A stretch of 52,962 bases of DNA from UBA1672 sp964015995 (GCA_964015995.1 CAXHFH010000002.1:1-52962), one strand, 5' to 3'. Positions 16,639 through 26,307 are shown, counted from the stretch's first letter. Program-made: numbers and translations. The notes: generated by a model not told the origin, from the sequence alone.

Positions 16639-17451
16639 CTACTGAATCGAAGCATAATCCATGGCGTTGCCGAACATATACCGTTTATTCCAGACCGATA
16701 CTTGCGGCGGGACGCGGTAACGTTCGAAATAATCATAGCCTTGTTTTAGATTTTGCCAGAATGGATACCATCGCGACAGGCTGCGTAATTTCATGTTTTC
16801 TGCACTCATGCGGAAGGGGAAGATGTGAATAGGAATGGATTTATGGCCGTATTTAAAGTTCTGCTCAACGATCAGGTAAATTTCCGCGATATTGGTGTTC
16901 GTCATGGCCAAGCACCCTTCAGATACGCAGTCTCCATGAATCATAAGAAGTGATCCTGTGCGCTTGTGCGCGCGGTCATAGGCATTGGGGTAGCCAATAT
17001 TAAAGGATAGGAAAAACCGGCTGTTCGGGTTTAGGCGCTCTTTTGTAACACTGTAGAATCCTTCCGGCGTTTGCAGGTCACCTTCTTTTAACTTTGGCCC
17101 GAGTACGCCTGACTTGTTACAGACATTATAGGTTTTAAACAGCTCATATTGATTGTGGTATGAGCTTTTCACCCATAGCTCGAGCTGCATTTCATTTTTA
17201 AAGGCGCGGATCATCATCGGGTTATCCATGCTCATGCCTGACATCACCATTTCGGTGCGTAGTACGGAAAAGTTTCGTTCGCGAATGCGTTCCAACTGTT
17301 CATTCAAACCAGGGGCGAGGGAGTTTCCTGCCTGTATTGTTTGTTTAGGAGGGGGGGCAACGCGCCCGTCATCAGAGCTGCACGCGGCCGTGAAAATGAG
17401 TATGGTTACAATACTGAGAATACGCATAAATTTATCAGCGCGTATGATCAT
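16639..17451 (-). CDS. YafK-like murein L,D-transpeptidase family lipoprotein
   Basis: 270 residues with a lipoprotein signal (lipobox FTAAC, Cys24) and a YkuD domain. The catalytic stretch is MIHGDCVSEGCLAMTN, where His, Ser-x-Gly and nucleophile Cys match the family. YafK/DpaA acts on the bond between meso-DAP and Lys that links Braun lipoprotein to peptidoglycan; other members form 3-3 cross-links. The ATG overlaps the radC stop by one base (TAATG), so translation is coupled. An alternative start at Met9 would give a shorter signal. Confidence 0.88.
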   Translation of the reverse strand: MIIRADKFMRILSIVTILIFTAACSSDDGRVAPPPKQTIQAGNSLAPGLNEQLERIRERNFSVLRTEMVMSGMSMDNPMMIRAFKNEMQLELWVKSSYHNQYELFKTYNVCNKSGVLGPKLKEGDLQTPEGFYSVTKERLNPNSRFFLSFNIGYPNAYDRAHKRTGSLLMIHGDCVSEGCLAMTNTNIAEIYLIVEQNFKYGHKSIPIHIFPFRMSAENMKLRSLSRWYPFWQNLKQGYDYFERYRVPPQVSVWNKRYMFGNAMDYASIQ

Positions 17452-18149
17452 TAGATGAGTCCTTCGTTGCGGAATGATGTTTGTCCGTTGCGGGCGATAA
17501 TGACGTGATCATGTATGGTGATATCAAACGGTTTAGCCGCTGCGATGATTTGATTGGTCATATCAATATCCGCCTGAGATGGTTTGGGATCGCCGCTTGG
17601 GTGATTATGCATGAGTATAAGCGCGGTCGCCCCCAATTCCAATGCCCGTTTCATTATTTCACGCGGATAGGCGGGGGTATGATCGACAGTGCCTGATCCT
17701 TGGATTTCATCGGCGATCATTTCATTTTTCTTATTCAAAAATAAAATGCGGAAATGTTCCTTGGTTTCGTGCGCCATCGTCATGTGGCAATAATCCATCA
17801 GGCGTGTCCAGTTATTCAAAACAGGCTTTTGCATCAGTTCCTGTTTCATCATACGTGCTGCCAGCGCGGAAACTGTCTTTATCGCCGTCGCTGTGTTTTC
17901 ACTGACACCTTCAATTTGTGAGAGAGCCGTGTGCGGTGCGCTCATCAATTCGGGCAAAGAGCCAAATGCGTTCAGCAGGTCTTTAGCCAGAGGTTTTACA
18001 TCGCGGCGCGGGATCGCCATAAAAAGAAGGAGCTCTAAAAGCTCGTAATCCTGCATGGCATCTTCACCGCCAAAAACAAAGCGTTCGCGCAATCGTTGGC
18101 GATGACCGGCATAGTGGGGGGTGGTTTTTTTCTTGCCTGATGAATTCAT
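17451..18149 (-). CDS. radC: RadC family protein (JAB/MPN domain)
   Basis: 232 residues: an N-terminal helix-hairpin-helix region (about 30-100) and a C-terminal JAMM metalloprotease-like domain. The zinc motif is LMHNHPSGDPKPSQAD, with His181, His183 and Asp194. The biochemical role of RadC is unsettled; a direct recombination-repair function has been questioned. It lies between map (10 bases upstream) and the YafK-like gene (one-base overlap), suggesting a three-gene transcript. Confidence 0.95.
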   Translation of the reverse strand: MNSSGKKKTTPHYAGHRQRLRERFVFGGEDAMQDYELLELLLFMAIPRRDVKPLAKDLLNAFGSLPELMSAPHTALSQIEGVSENTATAIKTVSALAARMMKQELMQKPVLNNWTRLMDYCHMTMAHETKEHFRILFLNKKNEMIADEIQGSGTVDHTPAYPREIMKRALELGATALILMHNHPSGDPKPSQADIDMTNQIIAAAKPFDITIHDHVIIARNGQTSFRNEGLI

Positions 18150-18158
18150 GCAGAAATA

Positions 18159-19007
18159 TTACACACCATAAGGGGCTTTTGTATAGCCCTTAGGGGAGAG
18201 TGTGAATATTTCAAATCCATCATCCGTGACGGCCAAAGAATGCTCGAACTGAGCCGATAATGTGCGGTCACGTGTTACGGCTGTCCATCCGTCTGATTTT
18301 AATACTTTCGTCGCGTAGTGTCCGGCGTTAATCATGGGCTCAATCGTGAAAAACATACCGGGCTCCAGGACTGTACCTGTGTCAGGTGTGCCGTAATGCA
18401 TGACAGATGGCGGTGCGTGGAATACACGACCTAAGCCGTGGCCGCAAAAATCACGCACAACAGAAAATCTTTGTGCTTCGGCGATTTCTTGAATGGCATG
18501 GCCAATATCTCCAAGGGTTGCACCGGGCTTGACGGCCTCAATACCAGCCATCATGGAATCATAGGTCACATCGCACAGGCGGCGTGCTTTTACGGGAATT
18601 TTATCACCAACAAAGTACATGCGTGATGTATCACCGTGCCAGCCATCAAGGATAACGGTAACATCAATATTCATGATGTCGCCCTCACGAAGGGTTTTTT
18701 CATTGGGGATGCCGTGACACACAACGTGATTAATTGATGTGCAGATCGACTTTGGAAATGGTGTTGGCGCTGCGCCTTGATATCCAAGCGGAGCAGGGAT
18801 CGCCCCTGCCTTCGTGCACATATCGTGACAAAGTTTGTCTAATTCTTCTGTGGTGACGCCCGGCACAACATGGTCGGTAATCATATCTAGGATTTCCGCC
18901 GCCAACTTACCGGCCTTGCGCATGCCTTCAAAGTCTTCGGGGCTGTGCAGTTCTATGCCATCTGCGGAGAATTTATTACTTGTCTGGGGATTGAGGCCAA
19001 CCGTCAT
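18159..19007 (-). CDS. map: methionine aminopeptidase, type I
   Basis: 282 residues. Map removes the initiator Met from nascent proteins using a dinuclear metal site. The five ligands are recognisable: Asp in NIDVTVILDG, Asp in HGDTSRMYF, His in GHGLGR, Glu in TIEPM and Glu in QFEHS. The N-terminal extension of about 20 residues before HSPEDFEGMRKAG is longer than in E. coli. The start ATG at 19007 faces the CinA-like gene divergently. Confidence 0.97.
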   Translation of the reverse strand: MTVGLNPQTSNKFSADGIELHSPEDFEGMRKAGKLAAEILDMITDHVVPGVTTEELDKLCHDMCTKAGAIPAPLGYQGAAPTPFPKSICTSINHVVCHGIPNEKTLREGDIMNIDVTVILDGWHGDTSRMYFVGDKIPVKARRLCDVTYDSMMAGIEAVKPGATLGDIGHAIQEIAEAQRFSVVRDFCGHGLGRVFHAPPSVMHYGTPDTGTVLEPGMFFTIEPMINAGHYATKVLKSDGWTAVTRDRTLSAQFEHSLAVTDDGFEIFTLSPKGYTKAPYGV

Positions 19008-19113
19008 CTTTATTCCTTATGAATGTATAATATTTTAATCACCCATGTTACATATATCGTTGCAGGTTGTCTGTAAAGTTTGGACGTATCACAGAACTGA
19101 ATAAGGGTATTTC

Positions 19114-19854
19114 ATGAGTAAAACATACAAAGCAGCAATGGTTGTTATCGGTAATGAAATATTATCGGGACGAACGCAGGATAAAAACATTAACTATGTT
19201 GCGTGCAAATTGGTTGATAAAGGCATTGTCTTGGCAGAGGTTCGTGTCATTCCTGATGATGAGGACACAATCATTGCGACTATTCATGATTTGAAAAAGA
19301 GCGTGGATTATATCTTTACCAGTGGCGGGATCGGCCCGACTCATGATGACATCACCGCAGACAGTGTTGCGAAGGCGTTTGACGCCGCGTTAGAAACGCA
19401 TGATCAGGCCTATCAGATATTATTGGATCATTATGGTGAAGAAGAATTTACGCCAGCACGCCAGAAAATGGCAAAAACGCCTGTTGGCGCAGACCTTATA
19501 CCGAATCCTGTATCTGCGGCGCCGGGCTTTGTGATTGAAAATGTTTATGTCATGGCAGGTGTGCCATCCATTTTTCAGGCGATGGTTGATCATGTCGTGA
19601 TCGGTCTGCAAGGTGGCCCGGTTATAAAATCACATAATGTGCCTAGCCGTTTTGCGGAAAGCACGATTGCCCCGGGATTGGCAGAAATACAAACGAAATT
19701 TGACGCCGTAGACATTGGTAGCTATCCTTATTTTAAGGATGGGGAGTTAGGTGTGAATGTTGTTTTGCGCTCTAGTAATGAAACACTTCTCTCTCAGGCG
19801 GTTATGGATGTTGAGATTTTGATATCTGCGCTTGAGGATCAAATGAACGAATAG
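19114..19854 (+). CDS. CinA/MoaB-like molybdopterin-binding domain protein
   Basis: 246 residues of the COG1058 type, equal to the N-terminal half of CinA without the C-terminal deamidase domain. Hallmarks are VIGNEILSGRTQDKN (3-17 from the domain start), FTSGGIGPTHDD and the late motif AAPGFVIENVYVMAGVPS. Related proteins cleave ADP-ribose or NMN derivatives or bind molybdopterin; stand-alone members such as this one are poorly studied. AAGGG lies upstream of the ATG. Confidence 0.92.
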   Translation: MSKTYKAAMVVIGNEILSGRTQDKNINYVACKLVDKGIVLAEVRVIPDDEDTIIATIHDLKKSVDYIFTSGGIGPTHDDITADSVAKAFDAALETHDQAYQILLDHYGEEEFTPARQKMAKTPVGADLIPNPVSAAPGFVIENVYVMAGVPSIFQAMVDHVVIGLQGGPVIKSHNVPSRFAESTIAPGLAEIQTKFDAVDIGSYPYFKDGELGVNVVLRSSNETLLSQAVMDVEILISALEDQMNE

Positions 19855-19855
19855 T

Positions 19856-19884
19856 TTGACAGATAGTCCCACTTTCGGTTAAAG
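19856..19884 (+). promoter_or_regulatory. candidate sigma-70-type promoter
   Basis: TTGACA (19856-19861), 17 bases, then TTAAAG (19879-19884), about 70 bases before the start of the large orphan gene. The -35 is perfect and the -10 is weak. Confidence 0.4.
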
Positions 19885-19952
19885 TAAAAGAAAAACGTAT
19901 TTAAAAGAACAAAAATACGACAAAATTTATAGATACAAGGGGTGTATCGCAT

Positions 19953-21605
19953 ATGGCAGGTCAATCAGTAATTGACAATGTAGTTCAGATATTTAAGCAC
20001 GGGCTTGATCCGCGCTTTTTCTCGCCTGCCATGCAGGAAAGTCTCGTCAATGTTCTTAAGAATGCTGACAGTGTTGATAACATGGCCGATGACCTTGCTG
20101 AATGGCGTAGAGGGCTTCTGAGGCAAGATGATTTACCACGCGAGACAAGAGTTTTCCTTGAAAGCGCCACAACAACGGCAAGAATCAGTGCTATCCCTAC
20201 AATCACAGAAGTTTCGACAGCGTTCAGAGGTGCCATTGAAAGTAACCTTGATAATATCAATGTTGATGGATATATGCGCAGACTGAGTAATTCAGATGGT
20301 GTAAAGCTTTCTGATGCTGACACGGCGGTCATAAGATCATCTTTTGATGAGCTTCTTCAAACGCGTGAGAATACAATCGCAAAAATTATTGACGAAAACC
20401 CGGGCACGACCAGACAAGATGTTCTGGATCAGTGGGCAAAACAGTTTGATGATGGTGCAGACACACGCAGAGGGGCGAGTGCTGCTAGCAGACCACCGCC
20501 GACAGAAGCAGAAGCTTTAAAGTCGATGCGTGATGACATGAAGACCATGAAGAGTAGAATGGATGGGGGATTATCTTCCACCGATGAATTATGGGTTAAA
20601 TGGAAAAAACGTATTGGTATGACGGGCCTTGTCGCATTGGGCGTGGTTGCAACAGATACGGCATTAAATAATCCTTTAGGACAGAAGCTTGGTGAGATTA
20701 GCCAAGAAGAAATTCCTCTTATTTCATTCGTTGCGGATAAACTTTCTGGCGCCATGTTTATGATTGTTGATGGCGTGGCCTTTTTGTCCGGCGCACCGGC
20801 AGAAACAGCAGCCTCTGTTGTTATTGGTGCTATGGAGGAACGCGGTGAAATTCCGAGAGGAGAAGAAGGTAACGACCATAGAGACCTCATTCGATTAGTT
20901 GCACATGCTGCGACAGGGAATGTTCTTGGTGTGACCAAGCTTGCAAGTGGTGCAGAAATTTCAGGTACGGAAATTAATGAAATTTTGAGTGACCCTGCTG
21001 CTGAAGGTCTATCAGCGAGAGAGCGTGTCGCATTCGTTTACGAGCGTGTGAAAGACAAGTTGGCAGAGAATACACAAGAGAATGAGATGGGTTTGCTTGG
21101 TTCTGGAATTGACAGAACACGCACGGAAGTCGAAGAAAGAAGAACACAGATAGATGCGCGGGTAACGCAGGAAGTTGATCGCGCCAGACAAGAAGGTGAA
21201 GATCGCGCACGTCGGTTGCTTGAAGACAATCTTATTGGTGGTAATAGACGCGGCGCACTATCCGATAATATGAATAGTCTTCTTACGAATACTGACCTTA
21301 TGTCTGATAATACGTCGACAGTGTTTAATGCCGTGTCTGATAATTTAGACAAATTGGGTGTTGGTGGTTTTGCCAAAAATGCGTTTAAGCTTATTGGTGC
21401 GATTGCAAGTGTTGTCGGGTTCTTCAACAAAGAGGCTGGTGAATCAATACAGAAATTTGCACTTAGCTTTACAGGTGTTGATGATAAAATTGCGTCACTT
21501 CGGGATGCTGTTTCGAATAACCGTGTTGTATCTCAATTCGGTGATAACTACGACCTTGGTGCCGGTCCGGCAGGTCCTAATCAACTCGCTACTGCGAGCT
21601 TGTAA
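19953..21605 (+). CDS. large orphan protein, unknown function
   Basis: 550 residues behind an AAGGGG ribosome site. There is no classical signal peptide. Residues 1-220 are helical and charged, with an internal Asp/Arg-rich, Pro-containing linker (about 170-185). Hydrophobic stretches near 225-240 and 265-290 could be membrane helices. Residues about 390-430 form a highly charged Arg/Glu coiled coil, and a third apolar helix lies near 473-487 before a Gly/Pro tail. I recognise no domain. It may be a secreted or membrane-inserting structural protein. The next gene starts 29 bases later and may be its partner. Confidence 0.75.
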   Translation: MAGQSVIDNVVQIFKHGLDPRFFSPAMQESLVNVLKNADSVDNMADDLAEWRRGLLRQDDLPRETRVFLESATTTARISAIPTITEVSTAFRGAIESNLDNINVDGYMRRLSNSDGVKLSDADTAVIRSSFDELLQTRENTIAKIIDENPGTTRQDVLDQWAKQFDDGADTRRGASAASRPPPTEAEALKSMRDDMKTMKSRMDGGLSSTDELWVKWKKRIGMTGLVALGVVATDTALNNPLGQKLGEISQEEIPLISFVADKLSGAMFMIVDGVAFLSGAPAETAASVVIGAMEERGEIPRGEEGNDHRDLIRLVAHAATGNVLGVTKLASGAEISGTEINEILSDPAAEGLSARERVAFVYERVKDKLAENTQENEMGLLGSGIDRTRTEVEERRTQIDARVTQEVDRARQEGEDRARRLLEDNLIGGNRRGALSDNMNSLLTNTDLMSDNTSTVFNAVSDNLDKLGVGGFAKNAFKLIGAIASVVGFFNKEAGESIQKFALSFTGVDDKIASLRDAVSNNRVVSQFGDNYDLGAGPAGPNQLATASL

Positions 21606-21634
21606 CTTTAGTCACTAAGCTCTAAGATTCCATC

Positions 21635-21964
21635 ATGAGTCACGATTTTTCTCAATATCCGGATAATACGATGTTGGCAGAGTTCATAATGGATGTTTAT
21701 GCCAATATGGATACGAAAGAAATTACCATTTTATATGATATGGAATTCGGTGAAGAACTCATGTTCATCGAGTATGATCCTGAAAAAAAAGAAATAGACT
21801 TTGTTTTTGCGGCGACAGGCAGTGTGCCCTTTGGCATGCCGTTAAAACAAGAATTATCTGAATATTTCGATCATGCTGAGCAAGTTACGTTGTTGCAAAT
21901 GGATATGGAAAAGAATAAAGCCGTATCCGGTGTGGTTGTGACACTAAAGAGAAAAGACGGTTGA
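21635..21964 (+). CDS. small acidic hypothetical protein
   Basis: 109 residues, acidic and Met-rich, with alternating strand and helix predicted by eye (for example EITILYDMEFGEELMFIEYD). No signal peptide, membrane segment, Cys or known motif. No clear ribosome site precedes ATG 21635, but the short gap suggests co-transcription with the large orphan gene. It may be a chaperone or immunity-type partner; that is only an inference from size, charge and position. It ends five bases before the convergent sugar-transferase stop. Confidence 0.6.
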   Translation: MSHDFSQYPDNTMLAEFIMDVYANMDTKEITILYDMEFGEELMFIEYDPEKKEIDFVFAATGSVPFGMPLKQELSEYFDHAEQVTLLQMDMEKNKAVSGVVVTLKRKDG

Positions 21965-21969
21965 GCGGA

Positions 21970-23544
21970 TTAATATGCCCCTGACCCACCGGTGACGACG
22001 CGCAACGTCTTAATCATGATTACGATATCACTCCAGACAGACCAATTACGTGCATACCAGCTATCCCAGTAAACGCGGCGTTGAAAGCTTGTGTCGTTAC
22101 GGCCGCTCACTTGCCACAGCCCTGTAATGCCGGGGCGGAGTTGTAGGTATTGGTTGATTGAATCACCAAATAATTCAACTTCGTCGTCTAGGATAGGGCG
22201 CGGGCCGACAAGGCTCATATCACCTTTGATAACGTTCCAGAGCTGCGGCAATTCATCAATGCTTGTCTTGCGGATAATGCGCGCTGTTTTCGTTGTAACG
22301 CGTGGGTCAGCACATTTCAGCTTACGGTACTTTTCGTAATCGGCGCGCGCTTCGGGATCTTTTTCGAGTAATTCATGTAAAAGGTGATCGGAGTTTGGCT
22401 CCATGGACTGGAACTTCCAGCACTTAAACTTACGTCCGTTTTTACCGATTCTTTTGCCGCCATAAAATAGGCTGCCGCTTTGCCCTTCCACTTTAAGCAT
22501 AATCGCCGTCACAAGCATAACAGGTGACAGTAAGATCAAAGCGATAGAGGCAATAATGATGTCCATGCTTCGTTTTATAAAGCGGCCCATCGGTGAAAGT
22601 TCGGGGTTTTTGGCATTCAACAGCATGATATCATAGCCAAAGAAGTAATCCGGCTCCATATCAAAGGTGCTGATACGTGATGTTGGCGGAACGATGGCAT
22701 AAAGCGCGTTCAGCTCACTGAGGATACTGATAAGCTCATCACGTTCATCGCCGCGGAAGGTTTCCATACAAATAACAAAGAATTTATCAATATTGTCTGA
22801 TACGTATTTTCTGTAATCTATTTTTTCTCTGTTAATTTCAACATCCGCATATTTCATTGGGATCGCATCGACGCTGAATTTCTCTTTTGCTCGGTCACGC
22901 AGGCAGATGGTTTTAATATCATAGCCCGTGTAGTGGTCGGTTGAGAACGCATAGAGCATATTCGTAACGGTGTCATTATCCCCAATCACAACAGTCGGAA
23001 TGCGCCAGACGCCTCTCTTACGGGCGATGTGGTAAACGATTTGTCGTCCACCGAGCGTAAAGAAAAATACATAAACCCAACTGAACGCGATTAAAGAGCG
23101 CGAAAATGACATATCCAGCGCAAGGCGCGTAAAGAGGTCTAAAAATAAGATTCTAAGGCATATTGATAAAACCGATTGGACTTGGCTCCACCAGGGAACA
23201 CGTTGCGTGTAGTGTCCTTTGGAAAAATATAAGAACAGCACGACAGGACAGAACCACAGGAAAAACAAATCATGGATGTGGGCGTATTCATATAACGGTT
23301 TGTTGTAAACGTCCGGCTGAAGCCATTCCTTGATACCTTGCGCGGTAAAGAAAGCTGCAATAAACGAAAGGTTCATAGCAATAATATCAACAAAGAATAA
23401 TGTCGCACTGACATTTTCCTTGATAAGTGGGCGCCGTCGATCATTGGCGGGGATCATATTTAATGTCTTATCCATTACCTTACGCCCTTGTTGAAGAGCC
23501 TGCCCAAGGTTTTTAGCACCAAATTTTTTCGCCTGTATCTGCAT
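21970..23544 (-). CDS. WbaP/EpsE-type polyprenyl-phosphate sugar phosphotransferase
   Basis: About 524 residues from ATG 23544; a TTG 12 codons upstream and ATG 23475 are alternatives, and none has a clear ribosome site. Five N-terminal helices and a CoA-binding-like domain (residues about 30-330) precede the catalytic domain. The latter shows YGGKRIGKNGRKFKCWKFQSM, SIDELPQLWNVIKGDMSLVG and LRPGITGLWQVSGRN. Such enzymes transfer hexose-1-phosphate to undecaprenyl phosphate, the first step of exopolysaccharide or O-unit synthesis. No other polysaccharide genes are in the window, so it is isolated from its pathway. Confidence 0.93.
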   Translation of the reverse strand: MQIQAKKFGAKNLGQALQQGRKVMDKTLNMIPANDRRRPLIKENVSATLFFVDIIAMNLSFIAAFFTAQGIKEWLQPDVYNKPLYEYAHIHDLFFLWFCPVVLFLYFSKGHYTQRVPWWSQVQSVLSICLRILFLDLFTRLALDMSFSRSLIAFSWVYVFFFTLGGRQIVYHIARKRGVWRIPTVVIGDNDTVTNMLYAFSTDHYTGYDIKTICLRDRAKEKFSVDAIPMKYADVEINREKIDYRKYVSDNIDKFFVICMETFRGDERDELISILSELNALYAIVPPTSRISTFDMEPDYFFGYDIMLLNAKNPELSPMGRFIKRSMDIIIASIALILLSPVMLVTAIMLKVEGQSGSLFYGGKRIGKNGRKFKCWKFQSMEPNSDHLLHELLEKDPEARADYEKYRKLKCADPRVTTKTARIIRKTSIDELPQLWNVIKGDMSLVGPRPILDDEVELFGDSINQYLQLRPGITGLWQVSGRNDTSFQRRVYWDSWYARNWSVWSDIVIMIKTLRVVTGGSGAY

Positions 23545-23653
23545 AACAGCAAAGATGACAGCATATTTTTTAAAATGCAAATAAAATGCTGCACGGCAAT
23601 ATTTTCCGTAGATGGCTTCCAGTGTATTAGGGGCATGTTATACAGGGCACAGT

Positions 23654-24622
23654 TTAAGGTCTGAGATCAAAATATACGCGATGATATTCTGTTGTCTTGT
23701 CAGGTGAAAGAATTTTTTTCTGCAATATCTGTGCCTCTTTTTTCATACTCAGAATGATCATACTTCCAGTATTGCCGATAGGCTCAACATTCATTGATTC
23801 AAACATCTTTGAATTTTTGAATGATGGTGTCTTGCTATCGCCCCATCGTGCATCTGGAAGCTCGATAATAAGAAGTTTTTCATCATTATCAATATCAATG
23901 TTGTATGAAATTTTCTTGTTCGCATCAAACGCAACGCGAACCTTATCGCTATGTTCACCAACCCTAAAGTTTAAGGCGACAACGCCGTCAAAGCTTTTCG
24001 CCGAAACCTTTTTAGCAGGTTCGGCAGGGGGCGTATATTTCACAACGGTTTTTGGCGGTTTTTTTGTTGGTTTAGCTAATTCAGGCGGTTTTTTGGGCTG
24101 AGGGTCAAGTTGGCCTATATCAAGTTTAGGGCCAGAAGAGCCAGAAAGATCAATTGGTTGCTGCTGTGGTGTTTCTTGCAATACGACTTCTAGTTCTCTG
24201 ATTAGATTTTGGATGTCTGCTTCTACTGCTGCCAGTCGTACGATTGCGGGTTTGTAGACATCAAACTCTTTCTTCATGTCAACAACGGCACCCTCAACAC
24301 GATCAAAGCGATCATCGGGGTCTTTTAGTTTTTCCGCAAAGAGGGTGTCTATGTTCATGCCCTTCATAGGCTGCAGTGCAGGAAGCCCGTTTGGCATGGT
24401 GGCGTTTTGTTGATGATTTGGTGTATTTGCTGTGCCAAAACGCGGAGGAAGAGCAACAGGCGCCCCTATATCGTCACCTTTTTGTGGATTACCGACTTTG
24501 TGGGGAGTGTTTTTCGTGTTTGATTCGTTCTTGTTTAGGTGCAAAAGTCCTTCTGGGTTACATGCACTCAGCAAACCCATAAATAGCGTAAAACATAGAC
24601 TCAGAGCTATTTTTCTAATCAT
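23654..24622 (-). CDS. lipoprotein with coiled-coil region and AMIN-like C-terminal domain
   Basis: 322 residues. The signal peptide ends in lipobox LLSAC (Cys21). Residues 25-95 are low complexity, about 100-150 form a short coiled coil, and a Pro/Lys linker (about 170-205) leads to a C-terminal domain of about 115 residues. That domain has the pattern NFRVGEHSDKVRVAFDAN...YNIDIDNDEKLLIIELPDA, shown here in part, which resembles AMIN domains that target envelope proteins to peptidoglycan or secretion pores. It may work with the sugar transferase downstream, but the 110-base gap leaves that open. Confidence 0.7.
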   Translation of the reverse strand: MIRKIALSLCFTLFMGLLSACNPEGLLHLNKNESNTKNTPHKVGNPQKGDDIGAPVALPPRFGTANTPNHQQNATMPNGLPALQPMKGMNIDTLFAEKLKDPDDRFDRVEGAVVDMKKEFDVYKPAIVRLAAVEADIQNLIRELEVVLQETPQQQPIDLSGSSGPKLDIGQLDPQPKKPPELAKPTKKPPKTVVKYTPPAEPAKKVSAKSFDGVVALNFRVGEHSDKVRVAFDANKKISYNIDIDNDEKLLIIELPDARWGDSKTPSFKNSKMFESMNVEPIGNTGSMIILSMKKEAQILQKKILSPDKTTEYHRVYFDLRP

Positions 24623-24908
24623 AAAATAGTGAACCGATAGCTCCAGAATAGGAGCGTTAGAACATTAAAAAGTACGCAGCAAAAAACACCACTTATGATT
24701 CTATCCCAAAAAGGTGATTTACATCAATAGGATATTTAAAAATAAACTGTTGGACTTTAGCAATATCAGGGCTTTATGAGAGAGTGTGCAATCAAAGACG
24801 TCATGTAAAAAGGTATTTAAATTTAGCGTTTAATCAGGATTGCAGTTTGCTCTGCCGTTTTATACAATGATGTACTTTCTTATCGTGTTTTCCAAAAGGG
24901 GTTCTTTT

Positions 24909-25370
24909 ATGCGTCTATCTAAGATGCTTTTTCTGATGATGGTTTTGGGTGTTGCTGTCGAAAGTCCTGTGTATGCGGGCGTAACGACGATACAGGCGCT
25001 ATCATTTGGGTCCTTTATTGTCAAAAATAACAACGCACAATACGATATTACGGTTAATACAAATGGTAGTTACACGTTTGATGGGGCAGGGTTTATCGAA
25101 ATTGCGCCTCCACAAGAAGGGATATTCGATCTGGACGGTATGACGCCGCTAAATGCCGTCACGAGTGTTACTGTGACGCAAACTATACCGCTTTCTGGAA
25201 GCGGTGAAGGGTTTCAAATGGTTAATTTACAAGAAAGCCATACAGCCATTGTTAATTTGGCGGGGGAGATTAGGGTTACTGTAGGCGGAACGGCAAGAAC
25301 CTCTGGCAATGGTAATCCGTATATGGACCAAACCTATAACGGTCAATTGGAAATACAGATCAATTTTTAA
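24909..25370 (+). CDS. DUF4402-like fimbrial subunit
   Basis: ATG 24909 follows AAGGGG at good spacing; the frame is open upstream to 24840 without a ribosome site. The 153-residue product has a signal peptide (about 1-22, ends VYAG) and a beta-rich body with IQALSFGSF and Asn/Gly-rich turns, ending NGQLEIQINF, a strand that fits donor-strand pairing. It is like the DUF4402 protein at 26.3 kb but diverged. It precedes the chaperone gene by 33 bases and is likely co-transcribed. Confidence 0.65.
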   Translation: MRLSKMLFLMMVLGVAVESPVYAGVTTIQALSFGSFIVKNNNAQYDITVNTNGSYTFDGAGFIEIAPPQEGIFDLDGMTPLNAVTSVTVTQTIPLSGSGEGFQMVNLQESHTAIVNLAGEIRVTVGGTARTSGNGNPYMDQTYNGQLEIQINF

Positions 25371-25403
25371 CGCATTTTTTTGAACAAAAGGTAGAAGATA
25401 TAA

Positions 25404-26222
25404 ATGAAAAAGATAGTTTTGAACGCTTTGTTATGTTTGGGCTTCATCGTCGGTGGGCTCGTCTATGCTATCCCTGCACAGGCAGACCTTATGATCACGC
25501 CAACGCGCGTTGTCTTTGAACCACGCGAACGATACAAAGACGTGACGTTGGTCAACTCAGGTAGTGAACCGCAAGTGTATGAAATGAGCTGGGTTTATTT
25601 CCGTATGCAGGAATCCGGTGTTGGTTATAAGCCATCTGAGGTTTCGATAACAGAGTTTGATGCATCAAAATATATTCAATTTACACCCAGACGTATCACG
25701 CTTGCGCCGGGCGCCAGTCAAAAAGTCCGTTTAGCCCTGCGTCGACCTGAGGTCGTGCCGGAAGGGGATTTTCATGTTCATTTAAAATTTGCGTCTATTC
25801 CTGATGTTGTTGCGGATGACGACGCGAGTAGTAAGCCGCGTGCTGTTGTGTCCATCAATATTGGTTACACGATCCCTGTGGTATTCAGGTCGGGCGAGCC
25901 GAAAGTAGCTGCTGTAATTGATCCCATAAAAATTGATCGTAACCCTGCTAATGGCATGTTAAAGGCTGTTGTCCCTATTCGCAGAGAAGGCGGCCCTTAC
26001 GCAATTTTAGGGCATCTGTTTGTTTATCATGTCGATAAGAATGGTAAGGAAACGCGCGTTGGGGAAATTAGTAATGCCCATATTTTTCCTGAAGTTGATA
26101 AACGGGTCTTTGATGTTCATCTGATAGAAGAAATAACCGGCGGCAGTCTAAAAGTTGTGATGGAGCATTACACACTGGATGGTGCGCAGACATATGCAGT
26201 AAAAACATTTCCACTAGAGTAG
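25404..26222 (+). CDS. PapD-like periplasmic fimbrial chaperone
   Basis: 272 residues with a signal peptide (about 1-27, ends IPAQAD). The first Ig-like lobe shows the chaperone pattern MITPTRVVFEPRERYKDVTLVN and the strand FTPRRITLAPGASQKVRLALRRP, which contains the Arg and hydrophobic residues used to hold pilin subunits. The second lobe, from about residue 165, is less typical. It should shuttle subunits to the usher at 27.2 kb. ATG 25404 is preceded by AAAGGTAGAAG. Confidence 0.85.
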   Translation: MKKIVLNALLCLGFIVGGLVYAIPAQADLMITPTRVVFEPRERYKDVTLVNSGSEPQVYEMSWVYFRMQESGVGYKPSEVSITEFDASKYIQFTPRRITLAPGASQKVRLALRRPEVVPEGDFHVHLKFASIPDVVADDDASSKPRAVVSINIGYTIPVVFRSGEPKVAAVIDPIKIDRNPANGMLKAVVPIRREGGPYAILGHLFVYHVDKNGKETRVGEISNAHIFPEVDKRVFDVHLIEEITGGSLKVVMEHYTLDGAQTYAVKTFPLE

Positions 26223-26248
26223 GGTGAATAAGAAAAGATATCGTAATA

Positions 26249-26276
26249 AAAAAGGCACCTGAAAAGGTGCCTTTTT
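26249..26276. terminator. bidirectional rho-independent terminator
   Basis: Perfect 12-base stem AAAAAGGCACCT against AGGTGCCTTTTT around a four-base loop. It serves the chaperone (+) and the DUF4402 pilin gene (-). Confidence 0.92.
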
Positions 26277-26307
26277 CGTAAATTAGTTTAACTAAGGAGT
26301 GTCTTAC

